The notes beneath the pieces are model-generated. The model worked only from the letters and a program-made list of their open reading frames with translations. It ran no database searches and had not been told where the DNA came from. From Actinoplanes sp. TBRC 11911 (GTDB lineage: Bacteria; Actinomycetota; Actinomycetes; Mycobacteriales; Micromonosporaceae), in the NCBI RefSeq assembly GCF_012933445.1, contig NZ_JABBNC010000023.1, forward strand, positions 1-64,000: a DNA stretch of 64,000 nt. The letters are read 5' to 3'. The translations under genes were made by a program, and so were the position numbers. Numbering within the stretch: the stretch's first letter is position 1; the number at the start of each line of letters is the position of its first letter. This document shows positions 1 to 7,682 of this stretch, in pieces.

Positions 1-339
1 ACCCGCGGGGGCGTCGACGGTCCCGTCCGGGCCGACCACGACCGCGGCGGCCGCGTCGTCCTGGGTGGAGAAGATGTTGCAGGACACCCAGCGCACCTCG
101 GCGCCGAGCTCGCGCAGCGTCTCGATCAGCACCGCGGTCTGCACGGTCATGTGCAGCGAACCGGCGATGCGAGCACCCTGCAGCGGCTTGTCGGTGCCGA
201 ACTCCTTACGCAGCGCCATCAGGCCGGGCATCTCGTGCTCGGCCAGGCGCAGCTGGTGACGACCAGCCTCGGCCAACTTGATGTCCGCAATCGCGAACTC
301 CAGGCCGTTGACGGTCTGATACCGACGGTCAGTAGTCAT
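1..339 (-). CDS. ahcY: Adenosylhomocysteinase, N-terminal part (runs off the window)
   Basis: S-adenosylhomocysteine hydrolase splits SAH into adenosine and homocysteine in the cytoplasmic methyl cycle. Only the first 113 codons are inside the window; the rest lies to the left. The translation carries the family's N-terminal pattern: an ADIKLAEAGR segment, then EMPGLMALR, a GARIAGSLHMT block that helps form the substrate site, and VRWVSCNIFSTQDD. The start ATG is the complement of 337-339, preceded by a GGGAGGA ribosome binding site about 11 bases upstream. An SAH riboswitch lies directly upstream and should control translation of this gene. The assignment is very secure; only the missing C-terminal NAD domain cannot be checked here. 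Confidence 0.95.
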   Translation of the reverse strand, partial: MTTDRRYQTVNGLEFAIADIKLAEAGRHQLRLAEHEMPGLMALRKEFGTDKPLQGARIAGSLHMTVQTAVLIETLRELGAEVRWVSCNIFSTQDDAAAAVVVGPDGTVDAPAG

Positions 340-351
340 GAAAGAGGGTCT

Positions 352-440
352 CCTCCCTCGATCAGGGAGGCGCCCTTTCAGTCAGCTAGCCCAGCGGCCG
401 AGCGTGGCGGATCCCACGATCCGTTGCAGCGCCTCTCGGC
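352..440 (-). promoter_or_regulatory. SAH riboswitch controlling ahcY
   Basis: On the minus strand the leader reads CCGAG, then AGGCGCUGCAACGG, a GGAUC/GAUCC hairpin, and a closing CUCGG. This is the core of the ahcY-type SAH aptamer: P1 arms are at 435-439 and 398-402. AGGCGC (429-434) is perfectly complementary to GCGCCU (368-373), giving the pseudoknot expected of this class. The 3' pseudoknot strand overlaps CCTCCC (365-370), which can alternatively pair with the Shine-Dalgarno GGGAGG (352-357) across a 7-base loop. SAH binding would therefore free the ribosome site, an ON switch that removes the inhibitory product. The structure was read by eye and not folded computationally. Confidence 0.9.
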
Positions 441-517
441 GGGGGCCCGTACAGTCTAGCCCCGGACTAGTCTTTGCGGACCGCCCCATGGGATTCGACT
501 GGCAGGGTGCCTCGCGC

Positions 518-1684
518 ATGAAGATCCAGACCCAGCTCACCGTCGTCGTGGCGGCCGTTGTGACCTTCGTCGTCGCGGTCGCCGGCGTGCTCATCGTCAT
601 GCGCAACGACAACCAGGCCACCGATCAGATCGACAACCTGCTATCCAGCAAGGCGGCCGCCGTACGGACGGCCGCGATTCAGTCCGGCAAGCTGCCCACC
701 GACGGCACCTACGCCGTACGCCTCATCTCCGCCGGCAAGGTCGTCAAGCAGGTCGGCACGACGGCGCAACTCCCGCTGCCGACCAGCGACGGTTATACGA
801 ATGTGGCGGGTGGGGGCTCGGAGTGGCGGTCGCTCTCCGAGACGTTGATCAGCGGCGCGCAGATGCAGATTCTGGTCAGTCTGACGAACGTCCGCGAGCA
901 GCACACGTCTAACGTGCTGAAGGTGGATCTCCTGGTTGTGCTCGCGGCGTTGCTCAGCGCCGCCGGAGTCTGGTTCGCGACGGGCCGCGTGCTGCGCCCG
1001 TTCCAGCGCTTGATCGCGGCGGCGCGCGGGTTGCGCCCCGGGGATCGGTTGCCCGAGGTGAAGAGTCCGCGGGAGGTGGCCGAGCTGTCCAGCACGCTGA
1101 ACGCGATGCTGGACCGCGTCAGCACGGAGTCAGCTTCGGGCGAGGCGTGGGAGGCCGACGCGGTCACCCGGGAAGCACTCACGCCGGGCGACGCGGTCAC
1201 CGGGGAAATAGTCATGCGCGCCGACCAGGGTGTCCCGGAAGCACCCGGGCCGGCGGACGCGGTCACGCGGGATAGGACGTCGCTGGCCGACTCGGTCACG
1301 CGGGAACTTCCCATGCATCCGGGCCCAGCACCGGATATTTCGGGAATGTCGGATGGGCGACGGCAGGCGAGCCGACCGCCCGAGAGGCAGCCGGAGATCG
1401 TTTCGACCGTGGAGCGACCGGTCGACGTCACGATCTGGCAGCCCGAGGGTGCTCGCGCCGCCGGTCCGCAGCCGGGTGGGCCGCAGGCCGAGGCGCTGGA
1501 CCTGGACGGGCTCGATCTGAGCCTGCGGCCGCAGCTCGACGGCCTCGGCACCAACCTGGACGCCCTCATGGACAACCCGGACATGCCGGCCACCCAGCGC
1601 CACCTCATCCTCGCGCTGATGGCCGACGAGCACCGCGAGATTGTCGCCGAGCTGGATCGGCTGCGCGCCCGAAGCGAAGGCTGA
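518..1684 (+). CDS. Two-TM membrane protein with HAMP domain and no output domain
   Basis: A 388-residue protein laid out like the sensor half of a histidine kinase. It has a membrane segment at about residues 4-26, about 105 extracytoplasmic residues, a second membrane segment at about 133-155, and a HAMP linker to about 205 (RVLRPFQRLI...LNAMLDRV). No DHp or kinase domain follows. Instead a low-complexity region holds four degenerate copies of a DAVTR motif (DNA about 1158-1310), then an acidic C-terminus and a short terminal helix. The start at 518 puts TM1 at the N-terminus; an in-frame ATG at 488 is an alternative. It is divergent from ahcY. The function is unknown; loss of a kinase domain or partnering with a separate protein are both possible. 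Confidence 0.75.
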   Translation: MKIQTQLTVVVAAVVTFVVAVAGVLIVMRNDNQATDQIDNLLSSKAAAVRTAAIQSGKLPTDGTYAVRLISAGKVVKQVGTTAQLPLPTSDGYTNVAGGGSEWRSLSETLISGAQMQILVSLTNVREQHTSNVLKVDLLVVLAALLSAAGVWFATGRVLRPFQRLIAAARGLRPGDRLPEVKSPREVAELSSTLNAMLDRVSTESASGEAWEADAVTREALTPGDAVTGEIVMRADQGVPEAPGPADAVTRDRTSLADSVTRELPMHPGPAPDISGMSDGRRQASRPPERQPEIVSTVERPVDVTIWQPEGARAAGPQPGGPQAEALDLDGLDLSLRPQLDGLGTNLDALMDNPDMPATQRHLILALMADEHREIVAELDRLRARSEG

Positions 1685-1759
1685 AAAGCGTCACGCGAAC
1701 GGGTCTAACAAACATCAAAGACCTTCCATAAAACCTCAAAAACCCCTCATCCTGTACGC

Positions 1760-2767
1760 GTGAAACCAGCGCACCGGATCCGCGAGATCGCCGCGCAAGC
1801 GGGCGTCAGCCAGGCCACCGTGGACCGCGTGCTGCACCACCGTGGGGGCGTCCGGGAAAGCACCATCGCCGACGTGCACCGGGCCATCGAGCAACTCGAC
1901 TCGGACGGCCGCTCGCAGACCGCCACCGCCATCCAGATCGACGTGATCGCCCCGCCAGCGGTCCGGACCGCCCTGGAAGCCGAACTCCCCAGCCTGTGGC
2001 CCGCCGTGGTCCACGCCCGTTTCCACCACGGCGATCCCGAGGCGGCGCTGGCCAAGATCGCCCGCTCCCGCTCACAGGGCCTGATCATCCAGGCGGCCGT
2101 GCGCGGTGAGGCCGTGCGCGGTGAGGCCGTGCGCGGTGAGGCCGTGCGCGGTGAGGCCGTGCGCGGTGAGGCCGTGCGCGGTGAGGCCGTGCGCGGCTTC
2201 GCCGCGCAGGCCGAGGCCTCGGACGGCCGTAAAACGAACGCTCGTTCGTCATACGACCCCGCGGCGCACCGGCTCACCGGCATCCCGACGATCACGCTGC
2301 CGGCGCGGACCGACGCGGGGGCCACCGCTGCCTACCTGGTGGAGCAATGGCTGGCCGACCGCGCCGGTGACGTGCTGATCGTCGGCGGCCGGTCCGCGGA
2401 CTTCGAGCGGGCCATGGCCGGGCACCGGCGCCTGCGGGAGGCCGCCGACGTCGACGCGGTTCGGGCGCTGCTCGACGACAACCCCTCGGTCCGGGCCGTC
2501 TACTCGCTTCTTCCCGGCGCGGCCAACAGCGCGATCGTCGAGGCTTTCCTGGACAGCCACCGCAACTACGACGTATTCGTGGGTAACGAGCTGGACAAGG
2601 AGAACGCCGAGCTGCTGCGGGCCCATCGCATCTCCGCTGTCCTGCACCGCGACCTGCGCGGCGACCTGCGGCGGGCGTGCCTGGCCCTGCTGCGGGCGCA
2701 CCCCGAACCGGTCCGCGCCGCCGTCCAGGTCATCACGCCGCTGAACATGCCGCCGGAAGATTTTTAG
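1760..2767 (+). CDS. LacI-family transcriptional regulator with an internal repeat insertion
   Basis: A DNA-binding repressor of the LacI/GalR type, 335 residues. The N-terminal helix-turn-helix (IREIAAQAGVSQATVDRVL, residues 6-24) is followed by a hinge and a periplasmic-binding-protein-like core (GLIIQAAV; LTGIPTITL; VLIVGG; VYSLLPGAANSAIVEA). At residues 113-137 the core is interrupted by AVRGE repeated in tandem, encoded by a perfect 15-bp array, and then by a stretch containing an 18-bp palindromic repeat also present between genes nearby. The reading frame is kept because the unit is five codons. The inserted region replaces the usual core-fold segment, so ligand binding may be altered. 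The ligand and targets are unknown. The start is probably GTG or ATG near 1760. Confidence 0.8.
   Translation: MKPAHRIREIAAQAGVSQATVDRVLHHRGGVRESTIADVHRAIEQLDSDGRSQTATAIQIDVIAPPAVRTALEAELPSLWPAVVHARFHHGDPEAALAKIARSRSQGLIIQAAVRGEAVRGEAVRGEAVRGEAVRGEAVRGEAVRGFAAQAEASDGRKTNARSSYDPAAHRLTGIPTITLPARTDAGATAAYLVEQWLADRAGDVLIVGGRSADFERAMAGHRRLREAADVDAVRALLDDNPSVRAVYSLLPGAANSAIVEAFLDSHRNYDVFVGNELDKENAELLRAHRISAVLHRDLRGDLRRACLALLRAHPEPVRAAVQVITPLNMPPEDF
2096..2196 (+). repeat. 15-bp tandem array inside a LacI-type gene
   Basis: Six perfect copies of GCCGTGCGCGGTGAG (2096-2185) are followed by a partial seventh (2186-2196). Each copy encodes AVRGE. The lack of substitutions between copies suggests recent expansion, and copy number could change in frame. 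Confidence 0.95.
2231..2248 (-). repeat. 18-bp palindromic repeat, copy 1 (inside coding sequence)
   Basis: On the minus strand this reads CGAACGAGCGTTCGTTTT, identical to copies at 4443-4460 and 4503-4520. The core CGAACG-AG-CGTTCG is an interrupted palindrome. It lies within the LacI-type gene just after the 15-bp array, in frame. REP-like dispersal or a regulator-binding site are both possible. Confidence 0.8.
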
Positions 2768-2833
2768 GAGCGCCTGTCCGGATCCGCGTGGGCCGATCGT
2801 CACCCTGGTGAATCACGAACAAGGGAGACAACC

Positions 2834-3160
2834 ATGAAGTACATGATGTTCGTCTGTGACGACACCGAGCCGGAGACCGACGAGACGCTGGTGCCGGACG
2901 TCGAGGTGTGGGTGGCCGAGCACGACGCCTCGGGCGCGCGGGTGCTGGGCAACAAGCTCGCGCCGCCGTCCGCGGCGACCACGGTCCGGGTGCGCGGCGG
3001 CGAGGTGCTGCTGAGCGACGGCCCGTTCGCCGAGACCAAGGAGGTGATCGTGGGCTTCGACATCCTCGAGGTCGCCGATCTGGACGAGGCGATCGCGGTG
3101 GTCGCCCGGCACCCGATGGCGCACGTCGGCCGGGTGGAGCTGCGGCCGTACGCCGACTGA
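2834..3160 (+). CDS. YCII/DGPF-domain protein, partner of ECF42 sigma factor
   Basis: A 108-residue cytoplasmic protein of the YCII-related DGPF family. The diagnostic LSDGPFAETKE segment is at about residues 60-70, with the typical MKYMMFVCDD start and VEVRPYAD-like end. An AAGGGAGA ribosome binding site precedes the ATG. The stop is one base before the start of the ECF sigma factor gene, so the two are translated together. DGPF proteins are the genomic partners of ECF42 sigma factors. The biochemical role of the family is not settled. The match of domain and context is strong. Confidence 0.9.
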   Translation: MKYMMFVCDDTEPETDETLVPDVEVWVAEHDASGARVLGNKLAPPSAATTVRVRGGEVLLSDGPFAETKEVIVGFDILEVADLDEAIAVVARHPMAHVGRVELRPYAD

Positions 3161-3161
3161 C

Positions 3162-4364
3162 ATGGATCTCGTCGCGCAGGTCGGCCAGGAGTCATATGCC
3201 CGGATCGTCGCCACCCTCATCCGGGCGACCGGCGATTGGACCCTGGCCGAGGACTGCGCCCAGGACGCGCTGGCGGAGGCACTCGAGCGCTGGCCGCGCG
3301 AGGGCGTCCCGCGGAATCCGGGCGGCTGGCTCACCACGGTCGCCCGGAACCGCGCCATCGACGTCCTGCGCCGCTCGGCAGTGGAGACCCGCAAGTTGAA
3401 GGAGGTCGCGATGTTGTGGGGTGAGCAGCGGGAACAACCCGAGATCCAGGACGACCGCCTCCGGCTGATCTTCACGTGCTGCCATCCGGCGCTCGCCCTG
3501 GACGCCCGGGTCGCGCTCACGCTGCGTATCGTCGCGGGGGTCCCCACCCCGGACATCGCCCGCGCGTTCGTGGTCAGCGAGTCGACCATGACCAGGCGGA
3601 TCACCCGGGCGAAGTCGAAGATCGCGGACGCCCGCATCCCGTACCGCGTGCCCGAGGGTGGTGCGCTCGTGGGGCGTCTCACCGGCGTACTGGGAGTGCT
3701 TTATCTGCTTTTCACCAGGGGTTATGACGCGGACGGTGAGCCGGCTTTCGCGGCCGAGGCGATCCGGCTGGCGCGGCTGCTCGGCGAGCTGATGCCGGAC
3801 GAGCCCGAGGTGGCGTCGCTGCTCGCGTTGTTCCTGCTGCAGCACTCGCGCCGGCACGCCCGCCGGGACGCGGCCGGTGAGCTGGTCATGCTGGAACGGC
3901 AGGACCGGTCGCGATGGGATCACGCGGCGATCGCCGAAGCCCTCAAGATCCTTGCCCGTACGCCGGTGACCGGCCCCTATGCGCTGCAGGCCCGGATCGC
4001 GGCCTGCCACGCGAGCGCGGAAACGGCGGCGGGCACCGATTGGCGCTCGATCGCGCAGTGGTACGACGAGCTCGCGCGCGTGCAGCCGACGTCGGTGGTC
4101 GCGCTGAATCGGGCCGTCGCGCACGGGTACGCGTACGGGCCGCAAGCGGGCCTGGATCTCCTGGCCGAGGCCGACGGTGTGCCGGACGGCTACGCGCGAG
4201 CGGTCGAGGCCGATCTGAGCGCCCGGGCGGGTGATCAGGACCGGGCGGCCGAGCTGTTTAGGGAGGCGGCCCGGCAGGCGCCCTCCGAGGTCGAGCGCCG
4301 CGCCCTGCTGACCAGGGCCGACGAGGTCGGCGCAGCCACGCGTGATCGGCCGGACCGGCGCTGA
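3162..4364 (+). CDS. ECF42-type RNA polymerase sigma factor with C-terminal TPR-like extension
   Basis: A 400-residue sigma-70 family factor. Sigma region 2 is at about residues 10-75 (AEDCAQDALAEALERW, then GWLTTVARNRAIDVLRR) and region 4 at about 105-160 (ALTLRIVAGVPTPDIARAFV followed by SESTMTRRITRAK). A long helical SnoaL-free extension follows (about 180-400), carrying the QDRSRWDH segment seen in ECF42 members and TPR-like helices (WYDELARVQPTSVVALNRAVA). The extension is known in this group to affect activity. It sits one base after the DGPF gene. No anti-sigma gene is present, as expected for this group. Targets commonly include DGPF genes, so autoregulation is plausible. Confidence 0.92.
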   Translation: MDLVAQVGQESYARIVATLIRATGDWTLAEDCAQDALAEALERWPREGVPRNPGGWLTTVARNRAIDVLRRSAVETRKLKEVAMLWGEQREQPEIQDDRLRLIFTCCHPALALDARVALTLRIVAGVPTPDIARAFVVSESTMTRRITRAKSKIADARIPYRVPEGGALVGRLTGVLGVLYLLFTRGYDADGEPAFAAEAIRLARLLGELMPDEPEVASLLALFLLQHSRRHARRDAAGELVMLERQDRSRWDHAAIAEALKILARTPVTGPYALQARIAACHASAETAAGTDWRSIAQWYDELARVQPTSVVALNRAVAHGYAYGPQAGLDLLAEADGVPDGYARAVEADLSARAGDQDRAAELFREAARQAPSEVERRALLTRADEVGAATRDRPDRR

Positions 4365-4442
4365 CGACTGATTCCCCATCCGGGGTCCGCGGCGCTGAAC
4401 CGGGAAGCGTTAAGAGGCAGGCAGCGGCTGCCCCGGCATCCG

Positions 4443-4460
4443 CGAACGAGCGTTCGTTTT
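4443..4460 (+). repeat. 18-bp palindromic repeat, copy 2
   Basis: CGAACGAGCGTTCGTTTT lies in the gap after the ECF42 gene. It is identical to the copy 60 bp further on and to the inverted copy inside the LacI-type gene. The T-run after the palindrome could also make it a weak terminator for the sigma-factor gene. Confidence 0.8.
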
Positions 4461-4502
4461 GCGGTGGGCTTCCTGTGCGGCTGTGCTGCGCCCGCGGATA
4501 AG

Positions 4503-4520
4503 CGAACGAGCGTTCGTTTT
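4503..4520 (+). repeat. 18-bp palindromic repeat, copy 3
   Basis: A direct copy of the sequence at 4443-4460 with 60-bp spacing. The rest of the 780-bp gap (4365-5144) holds a 51-bp palindrome and no convincing gene. Confidence 0.8.
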
Positions 4521-4680
4521 TGTCACTCTCTGCGCGGGCGAATCTCCGCACACGCGCGTGTGTCAGCCACCGCGCGGCGCAGATCCCGTCCGGCTTCGCG
4601 AGGGGGCGCCATCAAGCGACCCTTCGCCCGTTTTAGGGATACTTGCGCCGCCCCTTCTCGGATTCCCGCAGCCGGATTTC

Positions 4681-4731
4681 GAGACCTTGGAGAGTTAGGG
4701 CTCGTATATGGGCGTAACTCTCCAAGGTCTC
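4681..4731. repeat. 51-bp palindromic dispersed repeat, copy A
   Basis: The left arm GAGACCTTGGAGAGTTA (4681-4697) and right arm TAACTCTCCAAGGTCTC (4715-4731) are perfect 17-bp inverted repeats around a 17-base spacer. Related copies are at about 14004-14052 and 58486-58536. The spacer is also conserved, in reverse complement in the third copy, so this is a real family and not a chance hairpin. A CCACATTGTGG palindrome follows at 4826-4837. Confidence 0.9.
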
Positions 4732-5144
4732 CAAAACGGGCGGCCAACGACACTCGCAAAAACGGCGAGCGGGGATAAAACGACCGTCCTATTCGGATGA
4801 TCGTCCGTCATGTGGATGAGCGTGACCACATTGTGGGACACCTCCAGGCGCGGCCGGCATGGCACCCGGTGTGGACCTTCGATCCTGGACCATCGCGACG
4901 GCGTACCCGTACGACTCATGGAGCAAATTTACGGCTTTATGCTGATTTGTCGGATAGGAGCAGCGGCGGTGACACCACCAACCAGGGAGTGCCCCGCGCT
5001 GTGGACCTACCGAGACACTCAAGCCGCCCCCGACGCGGCGCTCCGGCAGCACCGTGTACGGGACCGAACACGAGTCAAGAATCCAGCGCCGCAGGCAAGG
5101 CGGTTGAGGGCGTGCGGGCCTGCGCGTGATCGGCCGAGTCGGGG

Positions 5145-6365
5145 CTAGGCGGCGGCCAGGCGGTTCGAGGCGTCCAGGGCGCGCGTCGACCAGCGGACCG
5201 CGTCCATGAAGTGGCCGGCCAGATCCGACGTGCCGAATTCGCCGTTCTCGTACGCGTCGACCGCGCGCAACACCTGCCCGAGCGGCCCGGTCCCGTCGGT
5301 CAGCGCCGCGCTCACCTGCGGTGCCAGCGGGAACTGCTCGGCCATCGTGGCCGGCGTGACCATCAGCAGGTGCGCGACGCCGCTGATGACGCCGGCCATG
5401 AACGCGGCGTCCGGCGCGGCACCGAGCGAGTCCGCGACGTTCTCGCAGAGCCGGGCCCGGGTGAGCACGCCGAGCATGTGCTCGGCCGCGCCGCCGCCCA
5501 CGTCGTCGAACATCATCAGGATCGCCCACTGCCGGATGTGCGGGAGCCCGACCATGACCACGGCCTGGCGCACCGAGGAGACCCGGTTGGCGTGCCCGGC
5601 CGCGGCCGAGTTGCTGGCCCGCAGCACGCGCAGCGACAACGCCGGGTCGCTCGCGATGATCTCCACGATGCGTTGCAGGTCGGGGTCGGCGGAGCTGAGC
5701 GCGGAGATCAGCTCGAGGCGGCGCAGCCGGGAGGGGGAGAGGCTGGCGACCGTCAGCACCTGGGGGTGGCTGAGCGCGTACCCCTGGCGCAGTTCCATGC
5801 CGTGGCGGTCGGCGATCGCGAGCTGTTCCTCGGTCTCCAGCCGCTCCGCCACGATCTTGATCTTCGGGTGGCGCCGGCATTCCGCGACGATCTCGTCGAG
5901 GTGTGCGAGGTCGCCGTCGAGCAGGTCCAGCTTCACGTACGAGGCCAGGCCGAACAGCGCCTCGTGCCCGGAGCCCCAGACGAAGTCGTCGAGCGCGATC
6001 TGATAGCCGGCCTCGCTGAGCGCGGTGACCCCGGCGACCACCGCGTCGTCGATCTCCACCGTCTCCAGCACCTCGAGCACGACCTGCCCCGGGCTGAACG
6101 GCAGGGCCAGCTCACCGGTGAGGAACTCGCGGGTCAGGTTGATGAAGCACAGCTTGTCGCCGGCCACCTCGCGGATGCCGAACTCGGTGAACGCGTTGAT
6201 CAGCACCGACCCGGTCGCGTACGTGTCCTGACGGCCCGCCGCGACCGCGTCCATGCTGCCGCGGAACAGCAGCTCGTAGGCGACCACGTCGCCGCTGAGG
6301 TCGAAGATCGGCTGGCGCCCCACGTGGACGAGCTGGGTGCCTTCCGTCTGCTCCGCGTTTCTCAC
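5145..6365 (-). CDS. EAL-HDOD domain signalling protein (YuxH-like)
   Basis: A 406-residue cytoplasmic protein. Residues about 15-200 form an EAL-type fold and about 205-390 an HDOD domain (LISALSSADPDLQRIVEIIASDPALSLRVLR, then GLPHIRQWAILMM). The EAL signature is degenerate: ELLFRG stands where EALLR is expected. Several later motifs (EVLETV, LDDF, KLDLL) are kept. Members with this architecture usually do not hydrolyse cyclic di-GMP, and the HDOD part likely mediates protein interaction. The start is GTG at 6363-6365. It lies eight bases after the PHP gene on the same strand, so co-transcription is possible. Its role in c-di-GMP or stress signalling is inferred from domains only. Confidence 0.88.
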   Translation of the reverse strand: MRNAEQTEGTQLVHVGRQPIFDLSGDVVAYELLFRGSMDAVAAGRQDTYATGSVLINAFTEFGIREVAGDKLCFINLTREFLTGELALPFSPGQVVLEVLETVEIDDAVVAGVTALSEAGYQIALDDFVWGSGHEALFGLASYVKLDLLDGDLAHLDEIVAECRRHPKIKIVAERLETEEQLAIADRHGMELRQGYALSHPQVLTVASLSPSRLRRLELISALSSADPDLQRIVEIIASDPALSLRVLRASNSAAAGHANRVSSVRQAVVMVGLPHIRQWAILMMFDDVGGGAAEHMLGVLTRARLCENVADSLGAAPDAAFMAGVISGVAHLLMVTPATMAEQFPLAPQVSAALTDGTGPLGQVLRAVDAYENGEFGTSDLAGHFMDAVRWSTRALDASNRLAAA

Positions 6366-6373
6366 GAGTCCGC

Positions 6374-7633
6374 CTATCGGCCGCTACCGGGCGGACCTGA
6401 CGTGTTTTCGCCGGACAGCCACCACGGGCTGGTGTAGGCGATGCCGAAGTCGTTGCAGGGGTGATGGTGTGGCCCCGGTGTCTTGTTGACCTTCTTCGGG
6501 TTGGACACCCGGATCACCACCCAGTCGCCGTCGGCGCGGTCCAGCGGAACGGTGAACTCCGTCGTCCGGCCGACTTCCGTATCGATCACGTCCACCACGT
6601 CGGGTGCCTCCGGTCCGGGCCGCAACACCTGCAACTTCACCGGTTTGCCCTGCCAGCTGTCACCGCGGTCGAGGTCGACCACGAACTTCACGTCACCCTT
6701 GGTGATCGGCAGGCTTCCCCCCATTCGTACGCCTCCGGCCAGCGCGTCGATCCGTAAACCGCTGATCCGGGTCGCGAAGAACCGCCGCGCCCGCATCGCC
6801 TCCTCGACGCCGGCCCGGGTGTTCTGCGCGACCCAGAGCCCGGTCCGCCCCTTGCCCTCGGTGAGTCCCCAGTCGTCGCCGTGCTCGTCGGTCACCCCGG
6901 TCAGGCCGGTGCGCCAGCCCGCGTTGAGGCAGGCGACCAGGGGAGACGTACGGCCGTCCGCCCATCCGTCGAAGAGGAAGTCGTCGCGCTGGTTGAACAT
7001 CTCGAGCGCCACCATCCGGTCGCGCATCGCCGAGGCGTACGCGAAATCGTCGAAACGCACCAGCTGGCGCCCGGGGTGGTTGAAGCTGCTGAGGCCGCCG
7101 TGGCGGCTGATCCATTCGTAGAGGCCGGCCATGCTGTGCGACTCGTCGAGGTCGGTGAACTTGCCGGTGTACCAGACGTTGACGTGCCCGAGCAGCGGAT
7201 GCGACCACTCGAAGCCGCGCAGCGCGGTGTAGTGGCCGGGGTCGTCGGCCGCGTCGGCGAGTTCGCCGGTGCGGTCCCAGTCCTTGTCGGACAGTCCCCG
7301 GATGCCCATCAGCGTGGCGTGGTCGGTCAGCGCGGCCACGTCGAGCCCGGCCGAGCGCATGGTGGCGAAGGCGATCTCCGGGTCGCCGCGGCCGTCCGAC
7401 ATGAGCGTGTGGTTGTGCAGGTCGGCGTGTACCAGCGTGGTGCCCTTGGTGATCCGGGAGGCGCGGTCGGCGCCGTGGCCGTGGTGGTAGCCGTCGGCGA
7501 TCCCGGTAGTGCTCGCGCGCGCGGTGCCCGGGGCGGCGGCGAGCATGAGCAGGCTGCTCGCGGCCCCGCCGATGAGGGCGCGCCGGGTCACCGGATGGTC
7601 GTGCGGTGGCTGGTCGTGGTGGTGGCGTGTCAC
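6374..7633 (-). CDS. Tat-exported PHP-domain metallophosphoesterase
   Basis: A 419-residue secreted enzyme. The N-terminus has a twin-arginine motif (TRRALIGGA, about residues 16-24), a hydrophobic stretch and an ARAS cleavage-like site. The PHP domain begins with HADLHNHT (about residue 69) and keeps further metal ligands in LTDHA and FNHPG. A C-terminal beta-rich part follows (FVVDLDRGDSWQGKPVKLQVLR and a terminal PWW). CehA/McbA-like PHP hydrolases share this layout. The start is GTG at 7631-7633 after a His-rich leader. It lies just upstream of the EAL-HDOD gene on the same strand. The substrate, a phosphate or other ester outside the cell, is unknown. Confidence 0.85.
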   Translation of the reverse strand: MTRHHHDQPPHDHPVTRRALIGGAASSLLMLAAAPGTARASTTGIADGYHHGHGADRASRITKGTTLVHADLHNHTLMSDGRGDPEIAFATMRSAGLDVAALTDHATLMGIRGLSDKDWDRTGELADAADDPGHYTALRGFEWSHPLLGHVNVWYTGKFTDLDESHSMAGLYEWISRHGGLSSFNHPGRQLVRFDDFAYASAMRDRMVALEMFNQRDDFLFDGWADGRTSPLVACLNAGWRTGLTGVTDEHGDDWGLTEGKGRTGLWVAQNTRAGVEEAMRARRFFATRISGLRIDALAGGVRMGGSLPITKGDVKFVVDLDRGDSWQGKPVKLQVLRPGPEAPDVVDVIDTEVGRTTEFTVPLDRADGDWVVIRVSNPKKVNKTPGPHHHPCNDFGIAYTSPWWLSGENTSGPPGSGR

Positions 7634-7682
7634 CTGGGGAGCATGTCAAGGGTCCGCCGGGGTACGTGGTGAAACGCCGAAG

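Noticed and set aside
793..1633. Long antisense ORFs over the HAMP gene
   Set aside because: These are shadow frames typical of high-GC coding DNA; the plus strand has membrane and HAMP motifs.
4365..5144. Several ORFs of 70-110 codons in the gap after the ECF42 gene
   Set aside because: They overlap palindromic repeats, lack ribosome sites and show no protein-like composition.
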